Assembly: GCA_035610835.1 (NCBI GenBank)
Contig: CM069459.1
Span: forward strand, 55,781,316-55,845,315
DNA from: Ophiura sarsii
Lineage: Eukaryota; Echinodermata; Ophiuroidea; Amphilepidida; Ophiuridae
Length of the DNA: 64,000 nt
Reading direction: 5' to 3'
The position numbers were made by a program, and so were the translations under genes. The notes beneath the pieces were generated by a model, which was not told where the DNA came from, ran no database searches, and was given only the letters and a program-made list of their open reading frames with translations. This document shows positions 56,320-64,000 of the stretch, piece by piece; the stretch's first letter is position 1; every line of letters starts with the position of its first letter.

Positions 56320-56372
56320 GGGGGGGGGGGGGGGCGATCGCCACCATCGCCCCCCCCCCCCCCCCCCTTCTT
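56320..56372. repeat. Poly-G / poly-C hairpin
   Basis: A run of about 15 G, CGATCGCCACCATCG, then about 18 C. Confidence 0.95.
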
Positions 56373-57095
56373 ACGGGCCTGTTATTGTAGATACTGCGTT
56401 TTTCCTTTGAGATAAAAAGATAAACTTCACCAGAAAAAACGCAGTATTTGCATATTGTTTTATTACTCAAAATCAAATAATCCATATCATTAGATTTTGT
56501 TCACCAAGTAATAACAGAACAACTAGGTCATAATAATTATATCACCTGTCAAAATAATAGTTCCATGCGTGATGTCTGACTCCCGGGGTTTAACCTACTG
56601 CAGCTTTTGTTTGACTATATCCATTTATTCTTTCTTTAAAATTGAAAACTGGGTTATTAAACAACACATTGTCCACCAATGGGTGCCTTTTATTGATAAT
56701 GTATCATTTCTTGTCATCCATCACTAATTCATATGATACAATTTTAATTAAAGTTGTTCAAAATTTACAGTACGGCCCATAACTGTATTGATAAGAACTT
56801 GGTATGAGGGCAAACACCGGTGAGCTCCTATGACAACGGTCTAAACATTACGGTGACAAAAGAAGTATTACCTATCTAAAATACTGAGTTTATTGAAATA
56901 AATAGTATTTTGTGCCATAATATAAGCCAGGGTATGGTGTTTAGGCATAGAACAGAAACAAATAAGTAAATAAATAAATAAATCACCCCCCCCCCCCCCC
57001 GATAATACTATACCCTCGACTAACCCGAACTTAAGTCGGCACGTCGTGCGTTAATTTTTAATTTTGTTTCGTGTTGGATTTTGTGAGTCTTCTGT
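56373..57095. other. No gene seen
   Basis: (AAAT)n at about 56958-56983 next to C15 at 56986-57000. AGAACTTGGTATGAGGGC at 56789 links to 53018. Confidence 0.5.
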
Positions 57096-57137
57096 CTTCG
57101 TTTTCCAGACACCCACACACGGATCTGGAAAACGAAG
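57096..57137. repeat. Perfect 14-bp hairpin
   Basis: CTTCGTTTTCCAGA and TCTGGAAAACGAAG around a 14-nt loop. Confidence 0.95.
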
Positions 57138-57162
57138 ATGGAAGACCGAAGACTAATATTCC

Positions 57163-57254
57163 GTCTTCGATCTTCAGTCTTCGATCTTCGGTCTTCGATC
57201 TTCGATCTTCGGTCTTCGATCTTCGGTCTTCGGTCTTCGATCTTCGGTCTTCGA
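57163..57254 (+). repeat. 7-bp minisatellite (TCTTCGA/TCTTCGG), about 13 units
   Basis: Alternating TCTTCGA and TCTTCGG. All frames read as RSS.FDL-type repeats, so nearby ORFs are artefacts. Confidence 0.95.
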
Positions 57255-57572
57255 AAATATCAGTATATGCTCAACTTCTTTCTTGTATTGGTAAAAAACA
57301 AAATATTGATTGGAAACGAAGAGGTGGCTTTCGATTAAAGATTGGTCAGAAGTATACCAAATGAGTTCGAAAATCCACTTGCGAGGGGCCACACTCTCCC
57401 CGGTGCTGTGCACCGCTTTGGTTAACCATTTGCAAATATTCAAATAATGCCCCCCCCCCCCCCCCCCACTCTGAAATATTCTGGATTCAGCACCCCTGGA
57501 TACGCCCCTCACTGCGTGTAATACATATTATGTTGACACTCTTTTGAGGGCAGTGCAATCGCTGGGGTGTGA
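57255..57572. other. No gene seen
   Basis: C19 run near 57449-57467. Confidence 0.4.
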
Positions 57573-57862
57573 CCAGTGGCGAATCCAGGATTAAAATTTA
57601 CGGGGGCTGACCAAGGTTTTTTTAATTGGTACCCAAACAAATTCGTAAAAGGTCCCAAATTATTTTTGCCGTCAGCTCGTGAAATTCTTCTAAGTGGGAG
57701 AGGGGGTGTGGGGAGGGGGGGGGGGGGGGGGGGTGGGGTACAAGTGGCAAATGTACCGACGGAACCTACCTACTATGCCTCTGAATAAGGTAAAGTGGTA
57801 CACAAAAAAGGTACATTGTTACATTTTACGCCCGCCCCCTCCGCCCCCCTGTATCCGCCGCT
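57573..57862 (+). repeat. Family G element (AGTGGCGAATCCAGGATT start)
   Basis: AGTGGCGAATCCAGGATTAA.., GGTACCCAAACAAATTCGTA.. and a G run to ..CCTGTATCCGCCGCTGG. Inverted relative at 47270-47430. Confidence 0.7.
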
Positions 57863-58519
57863 GGTGACAGGGGTATTTAGGTAAACTCATACGTCCCCGG
57901 CGCGGCGAAGATGATTATTAAATGTGTTTTTAAAAAAATTATCACGACATTTTTGGTTACAGTTTGTCACTAAGGCTAAATAAAGAACTTGAATATTTTA
58001 AGCTTTTCAATGAAGGGGGTGACAAAAATAGTCATTTTCAGCATAAAAATACAATTTTTGGGCAAAATCAAGCAGTGACAATCAACACCAAGTAAACAAG
58101 GTGTATCAACAAAAAAAACCTCTGTTTCATGACGGTGTAATTATTGTTATAATTAGTGGACTGTGACTAATTTAGTCTCAATGTAAAGCCCAATTAATTA
58201 TTATGATATCCTGAAAATATGAGATCAATCCGATGAAAAATAAGAAAACTAGCATACTTTTCGTAAACCATATCATTTACTGGTTTGTACAATGGGATCT
58301 ATATGTACAGACCAGCAAATAACCAACAACATGGTTTACGTTTCTATACGTTACAATGACTATTACCTCCTATTTTGTTGGATGCACCCTACATAGATAG
58401 TTGTATGAATTCATAAATGACCATATTCTTTATTAACTTAATTGCTTGGGGTTATTGCGGTATCACTTGCGGTTAATACATGATCACCTGGGGTAAATAA
58501 TGAAATAATCACTCAGGGT
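57863..58519. other. No gene seen
   Basis: Imperfect fold-back at 58255-58345 (CGTAAACCAT../ATGGTTTACG). Confidence 0.5.
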
Positions 58520-58765
58520 CATGATCACTTTAGAGAGTAATTACTCTCTAAATGTAAAAGAGTGAAATTCCACTCTAATGGAGTGAATATTCACTCTTCA
58601 AAGGATTGCCTACAGTGATTACTCCCAGTGAAAGTCACTCCTTGAAAGAGTGGAACCATTTTCACTCCAAAAAAAAGAGTGAATTTTTGTTCACTCCAGG
58701 AACGAGTGAATTTTCACTCTTCGAAGAGTGCCTACAGTGATCACTTCATTGAGAGTGAACAATAA
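58520..58765 (+). repeat. GAGTGAA/TTCACTC palindromic repeat element
   Basis: More than a dozen GAGTGAA or TTCACTC words in alternating orientation. TGCCTACAGTGAT occurs twice (about 58606 and 58728). Confidence 0.8.
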
Positions 58766-58865
58766 TGGAACATTTTAATTACTTAATCACATTCACATGA
58801 ATAACTTGCAATTCAATAGAAAATTTGAATAACAAACAAAGAGTCATTATCCAATCTATACTTAC

Positions 58866-58893
58866 CTTTTCTCGACCAAACAACTGCTGTCAT
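58866..58893 (-). CDS. Possible 5' exon (MTAVVWSRK..), weak
   Basis: A consensus donor AAAAG|GTAAGTATAG on the minus strand follows an ATG frame of nine codons, MTAVVWSRK plus one base. It lies upstream of the host gene exons. Its phase 1 does not fit the phase-0 start of the exon at 52828, so it would be a 5' UTR exon, need an intervening exon, or belong to nothing. Upper boundary unknown. Confidence 0.25.
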
Positions 58894-58977
58894 TTGCCTA
58901 TGTTACATTGGAGTAGCTCCGGGTACTACCATGGAAGTAACTGTTACTTCCATGGTGCTACTGATCACTGTCTTACC

Positions 58978-59108
58978 AGCTATGGTATAAAATAGTCCCA
59001 ACTATGGGTTAAATAGCTTCCCATCTATGGGTTAAATAGTATCCCAACTATGGGTTAAATAGTTCCAAACTATGGGTTAAATAGTTCCCAACTATGGATT
59101 AAATAGTG
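58978..59108 (+). repeat. About 23-bp minisatellite, 5-6 copies
   Basis: CTATGGGTTAAATAG with TTCCCAA linkers, slightly varied. Confidence 0.95.
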
Positions 59109-59183
59109 CACCCGGACCAAAGCTAATCAGGGCTAATCACCCGTATAGCTTGCCAGACCGGGCCAAAATAATCTGGCACAAAT

Positions 59184-60362
59184 TTGATTATGAAAACCAC
59201 AAAGAAAAAACCAAATACTATAAACTCGAAGGTAGCTGGGCGGCTGTCAACAAATGACTCTATGACGGGCCAGCGGGAACTCGGCACAACATCACGAACT
59301 GTTGGTCCCGAGAAGCGTCGTCTATCTGCCTTCAAACCTCTTGTTGTATCTACATACAACGTGCGTACCCTATACCAACAAGGGAAGGTACACGAATTAT
59401 TTGTAGGCTGCGCAGATGCAGGTATAGACATCAGTGGTATACAGGAACATCGCCTGATTACTTCTAGCACCACCGATGAGTTATGGTCCGATGACAGGAA
59501 CTGGGTCCTAATATATAGCTCGGCCACAGATCAACGTCAGGGAGGTGTGGGCATTCTAATGTTAAAACACAGACACAGGTGTCTACAGAGTGTGAACTCC
59601 ATTAGCAGTAGAGTTATCACTGCCACGTTCCGAGTTAGGTGCGGTATTGTAACTTTTGTGTATTCACCTGACACATGATGCATTGAGTGTGGTAGTTTTT
59701 TAAAGAACGACGCATAACAATCCCGCACCTTACAATCCCGCACCTTAATGCACGTTCCATGGTAATCCTAAACTCACCTACATCCATTTACGCTCCAACT
59801 GAAGGTGCTTCACCTGATGATAAGAACGAGTTCTACAACAGCTTGGAGGACCATCTTGAGCAGGTGAAACCCCATAACATCCACTTGGTTTTGGGAGACT
59901 TCAATGCCAGAGTAGGATCAGACAGCCACTCATCACACCCCGATATTGTTGGACCTCACTGTTTTTTATGACTCAACAAACAGCAATGGAGAGAGGCTTG
60001 TGAGCATGTGCGAAGAATTCAAACCTCGTCCCGCACAGTCAATATTTCCTCAACCCAGACGTCGTCTCTGGACATGGATGCACCCAGCAGGGTCAAAACA
60101 TCAGCTGGACCACATTCTAATAAACAGCAAGTGGACTAACTCCTTACGGAACTGCAGAGCCTACAACTCGGTGGAAGTAGACTCCGATCACCGGATCCTC
60201 AGCATCAAGCTTAAGTGCAGCCTAAGATCCACCAAAGGGAAACCCTGCAAGAGACCGAGGTTTGACTGGAAAAAGCTGAAGAATGCTGCCACGAAAGAGC
60301 TATTTCAGATTGAGCTATCAAACAGATTCGAAAACGATGGAAAAGGCTTAATGCTCATTTGA
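59184..60362 (+). pseudogene. Endonuclease domain, broken into three frames
   Basis: 59184-59678 reads VVSTYNVRTLYQQGKV (Asn motif), SGIQEHRLI (catalytic Glu) and QGGVGILM. After a short disordered stretch that includes a doubled ACAATCCCGCACCTT, 59759-59971 reads SIYAPTEGAS and VLGDFNARVGSDS (DxN motif). 59946-60362 reads WTWMHPAGSKHQLDHILINS and VDSDHRILSIKLK (DH motif). All APE catalytic motifs are present, but three frames are needed. Confidence 0.85.
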
Positions 60363-60958
60363 ATGATTCATATAAAGCAGACAAATCATCCATGCTCAAC
60401 CAACAAATGGAAGATCTTAAACTGGCTGACTCAAAGGGCGACTATTCCACCACTTGGAAAATCATCCATGATCTCTCTGGGAAAGACAGAAAGTCCAGTG
60501 TCAAGGTTAAGAAAAGAGATGGTACCACCCCCAAAAAATGACAAAGACCTGCTTGCCGAATGGAAGAAGTACTTCAGTTCATTTCTAAATAATGACAGCG
60601 GTCAAACTCCATCCAATCTACCTTCACCTGCTGCCCAGGATCTACCAATCCTAATTAACCCTCCCACACATCAAGAGACTCAGGAAGCAATAAGTCAAAT
60701 GAAGCCCAACAAAGCTGCGGGTCTTGACTGATGACTGTGCAATCACATCAGAAGCACTCCAAGATGGCGGTGAAGCTTTGGTCAATGTTGTCCATGGATT
60801 TTGCATGGAAGTCTACACTACTCTTAAACCACCCAACCAATGGACCACCAGCGTTATTGTACCTCTACCAAAGAAGGGAGACCTATCTCAATTGACGAAT
60901 TATAGAGGAATATCGCTACTGTCAATTGCAGCCAAGGTGTATAACAAGATCCTGCTAA
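60363..60958 (+). pseudogene. Linker and N-terminal reverse transcriptase part
   Basis: Two overlapping frames give the linker (MLNQQMEDLKLADSKGDYST) and then QEAISQMKPNKAAGLD. A 7-bp duplication (TGATGAC) at about 60728-60740 shifts the frame. 60724 onward reads ITSEALQDGGEALV, VIVPLPKKGDLSQLTNYRGI and LSIAAKVYNKILL, the RT fingers region, and stops at the MITE. Confidence 0.85.
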
Positions 60959-61492
60959 GGGATCACGTCAAAACTCGACCGCCCGGCAACCGCCGGTTAC
61001 GGCCGGTTCCGTTCGGTTCTCACAAAACGTGTCGTCTGTTATAATATACACACATAATGAGGTCAAATAGTAACACTCTGGTGAACACGACCGGTTGAAA
61101 GTGCCTCGTCACACACGTGAGCAATAACATCTTGAAGTAATGGGCTCTTTTAAGACTTAAAAGTCTCAGTTGACAACCAGTACAATACAGCTATTGATTT
61201 TCGCTGGAGTTGGGTTTTTCAATCTGTTTATAGCTCAATTAACTTTTTAAAATCAATACCGAAAGTCTATGAATGGTTTTTTTTTATAGAACGATTATAG
61301 AGAGAGCCATTATGACCGCAAAGTAACAGATTGATAGTGTAAATTGGTCAGATTACAGCATTAAGTCAACCGGCGGTTGTTCAGTGTTGCATGCGCGAAT
61401 ATTCATATACCAGTAAAACATTTGACCTGGAAGAACCGGGCGGAACCGCCCGTAACCGGCAGTCAACGGGCGGTCGAGTTTTGACGTCTCCC
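60959..61492 (+). mobile_element. Harbinger-like MITE (family B, long form) inserted in the RT
   Basis: GGGATCACGTCAAAACTCG and CGAGTTTTGACGTCTCCC are inverted. CTAA is present on both sides (60955-60958 and 61493-61496). Deleting the insert with one CTAA restores codons for I-L-L-N-R-I across the junction, so the limits are exact to within a base. The target could be scored as TAA (3 bp) or CTAA (4 bp). Related to 5155-5310. Confidence 0.92.
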
Positions 61493-62722
61493 CTAAACAG
61501 AATTAGAGATCATGTCGACCCCATCTTGAGAAACAACCAGGCTGGCTTCCGTCCTGGAAGAAGCTGTGCACAGCAAATCCATATCCTCAGGAGGATTATG
61601 GAAGGGTTCAAGGACCATCAGTTACCTCTCACAGTCGCATTCATAGACTCAATAAACAGGGAAGTCATGTTTGCAGTGCTGCGACATTATGGAATACCAA
61701 AACCTCTTGTAGATGCCATAGGTGTGATATACAACAACTCGAAAAGTGCTGTGATGGTAGATGGCAGCATCTCAGATCCTTTTGCTGTCTCCACTGGAGT
61801 GCTACAAGGTGATGTCCTAGCTCCATTCCTATTTGTGATACTGGTAGACTATCTATTGAAGAAAGCCACATCTGACCTTGACTCGGGAGTTGTGACACAT
61901 CAGCGTCGCTCTAGACGTCATCCCGCCGTTGTTCTAAACTACCTTGATTTTGCTGATGATATTGCCTTACTTGAGACCACAATTCCACGAGCTCAGACCC
62001 AGCTGACAAAAACTGCTGCAGCAGCAAAAGACCTTGGCCTCATCATTAGCGTTCCAAAAACGGAGTATATGACGGCCAACTGCAATCCTCACCCAACACT
62101 ACAGGTCTATGGGGAAACCATCAGCCATGTGACGGATTTCAGATATCTGGGCTCTATGATGGCATCGGGTGCAAGTGACCTTAAAAGACGCAGGGCATTG
62201 GCATGGTGCGCATTCTGGAAGTTGGAACACCTGTGGAGGAGTCCTCAAGTAGCTATCGCGACAAAAGTGAAATTATTTAGCACCCCCTGTGTGACGATTT
62301 TGATGTATGGCTGTGAATCCTGGGTGATATCTCAAGATATGGAGTGTAAAATAAATGCCTATGCTACCTCTTGCTACAGGATAATGCTTAACATCAAACG
62401 CATGGATCATGTCCCGAACACCACCATTTATGACATGACTAAGACCGAGCCTCTTATCAACCAAGTAAAAAGTCGCCAGCTGAGATTTCTTGGACATATT
62501 CTCCGTCTCCCTGATGAAGAGCCTGCTAGAATGTATGTCACTTACATACCAACACATGGCCGAAGGAGACCTGGTCGTCCAAGCACATCATACTTGAAGT
62601 TCATACAACGCTTACTTGGTGACAATGAAGGCATGTTTCAAGAACGTCAGATAGCCACTCTTGCTACAGATCGCCGTGCTTGGAGAAAACTTGTGGTCGC
62701 CTGCTCCGCAGCCGAAGGATGA
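61493..62722 (+). pseudogene. Reverse transcriptase domain and C-terminal region
   Basis: Open to the TGA at 62720-62722. RNNQAGFRPGRSCAQQIH, then a damaged motif A (AFIDSINREVMF, lacking about six residues including AFD), STGVLQGDVLAPFLF (motif B), YLDFADDIALL (motif C, FADD), RYLGSMM, ILMYGCESW and RQLRFLGHILRLPDEEPAR. Frame and motifs are otherwise clean for about 410 codons. This is the best-preserved retroelement segment in the window. Confidence 0.92.
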
Positions 62723-62770
62723 TGATGATGTTACATTATCACTTCCTTTCGGCAGTGAAACGATATCGTA

Positions 62771-63888
62771 CAGGGTGTCCCAAAAGTCTATGCACGACTT
62801 TGAAGCTTTGTATGTCACAAAATATAAGTCGTATTGAATATATGAATACATATTTAGAAAGAGGAGATGTGGGAAATAATTTTGATACCAAACAGTGGAG
62901 TAACATCTGCTTGTAATGCCACCCTAGATGTAAAATATGTATTACTGCAAAAATGTGATTTTATACTTCGGAGGAATAAAGTTCATAAATCAATACCTAT
63001 TGAGATTAACAAAAAGAAGGGTAGAGTTGGTTACACGGAAAGTGATCCGTCAATTGTAATATTTAAAATTTTACATTACAGTGATCCCATCATAATAACA
63101 AACTATATTACACATAGTTTTCGTTTCTATAGTGAAATCTAGTTTAAATGTTTTTCATTTATACAGAGACCTGTGCTAATGCAAAAACACAGACCTAAAA
63201 AATGGAATAACGTAACAGAAAAGTGAACACACACATCACACGGCGAATAGATCTCTTTGGACTTTTGGCTACTGCATGTCTCATGATATCAATGTGACTT
63301 GTTGATCTACCAGTCTTTTTTCCTACCACATCGAGACAAATCATGCACAGTTCCTGTGTTCAAAAATGTATCCACCAACTTAAGAATGGATATTCTTCCT
63401 GGTGCGCGTTTCACTTTAAAATGTTTTCTAAACTTTTGTTGAGTAAGTTGAACTGAATTTGTTTCAGCGTAGAATCATAAAAATGTATTCGCTTATCTAT
63501 GCTGTAAACCATCTTGAATGAAGACTTTTGCTGTGCAATGTTGTCTACTACGCCTATTTATGTTGTGAGTGACCGAGTTTGGTAATAACGTTAATGTTGC
63601 AAGGTAAGCAGTGAACTGTGACTAATGCGCAACGTTGCTTTCATACCGTTAATTTATGCGCACCTGTTTTTAGCAACAATGTGTGGTATTTGGTATGGGT
63701 GGGTCTCACATGGCTAAAAACTTTCAACCAGTTTTATAATGTTGGGGGTTCACCAATAGGGTTGTTTTTGGTATCAAAATAATTTCCCAAATCTCGTCTA
63801 TCAAAATATGGTTACATTTATACCATATGATTTATATTTTATGAGATATGACTCTTCAAAAACGTGCATAGACTTTTGGGACACCCTG
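62771..63888 (+). mobile_element. Mariner-type element with about 80-bp TIRs (CAGGGTGTCCCAAAAGTC)
   Basis: CAGGGTGTCCCAAAAGTCTA and complement, flanked by TA. Similarity continues through TCACAAAATATAA..CGTATT../ATATAAATCATATG. A 91-codon frame at 62867-63142 is not recognisable as transposase. Non-autonomous. It lies only 38 bp past the retrotransposon 3' end. Confidence 0.88.
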
Positions 63889-64000
63889 TATAACAACATG
63901 ATATTTCTCTATGTAAAGTATCTAAATCTACTTTCTATGGTGTTTTTTATCGATGATATTTTTACGTGTTTCATTAATGTAATTTATATTTAATCATTAT
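63889..64000. other. Window end, no feature
   Basis: AT-rich; nothing recognised. Confidence 0.5.

Larger units (their letters stand above)
59150..62733 (+). mobile_element. APE-type non-LTR retrotransposon, RTE-like (copy 2), interrupted by a MITE
   Basis: Endonuclease, linker, reverse transcriptase and C-terminal region follow in plus-strand order over about 3 kb after subtracting the MITE at 60959-61492. The 3' end, immediately after the stop, is GATGATGATGATG, as in copy 1. The 5' start is not defined. Frameshifts, a 7-bp duplication, an RT deletion and the MITE make it inactive. It is a different subfamily from copy 1 (FADD against YADD). Confidence 0.9.

Noticed and set aside
57071..57364. 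Repetitive RSSVFDL-type ORFs on both strands
   Set aside because: Encoded by a 7-bp minisatellite, where every frame stays open.

Overview
This window looks like intron-rich, repeat-saturated DNA of a metazoan, most likely a marine invertebrate deuterostome (echinoderm- or hemichordate-like). It has no operons or ribosome binding sites. It is AT-rich, contains two 100-base N gaps, shows consensus GT-AG splice signals, two APE-type non-LTR retrotransposons, a CR1/L2-like fragment, and dozens of non-autonomous terminal-inverted-repeat elements. The taxon is inferred from style only. I recognised no species-diagnostic gene.

The main result is a probable host gene on the minus strand whose small exons lie between the transposons. 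Read 5' to 3' of the gene, the exons are 52828-52684 (hydrophobic segment), 50468-50419, 40270-40129, 33730-33641 and 17239-17026, possibly followed by 7362-7316 (or 7352-7316) and 6452-6407. Each has an AG acceptor and a GT donor, mostly GTAAGT. The phases chain as 1, 0, 1, 1, 2, 0, 1, and the linked frame is open throughout. The product is unrecognised: one strongly hydrophobic stretch followed by an N-glycosylation sequon, a hydrophilic segment, a Lys/Arg-rich block and perhaps an acidic tail. Every other long ORF is a retroelement fragment, an antisense shadow or low complexity.

Layout by region. 1-6 kb: the end of a GTAC-rich TIR element, a Harbinger-like MITE and AT-rich DNA. 6-9 kb: two tentative 3' exons, a pentanucleotide satellite and a gap. 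9-16 kb: poly-G/C-ended elements, a second copy of the first MITE, a mariner-type MITE and a degenerate satellite. 17 kb: the long basic exon. 17.5-24 kb: GTAC-rich elements (one with a tandemly amplified end), palindromic elements and nested MITEs. 25-27.6 kb: a dead minus-strand retrotransposon. 27.8-33.7 kb: nested MITEs, a fold-back element and one exon. 34-41 kb: Harbinger-like MITEs, a CR1/L2 tail, two further MITEs, one exon and an inverted pair of elements. 42-46.6 kb: two mariner-type elements with long inverted repeats. 48-53 kb: a Harbinger-like MITE, a tandem exon triplication, a gap and the hydrophobic-segment exon. 53-59 kb: microsatellites and a quasi-periodic CACCCTGTA motif. 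59-62.7 kb: a second dead retrotransposon interrupted by a MITE. 62.8-63.9 kb: a mariner-type element.

At least nine repeat families recur inside the window, so copies can be compared directly. This reveals target-site duplications, two paralogous empty sites and nesting order. Family names A-H and 'GTAC-rich', 'GTACTC', 'AGCGTGTTTCT' are labels used only here.
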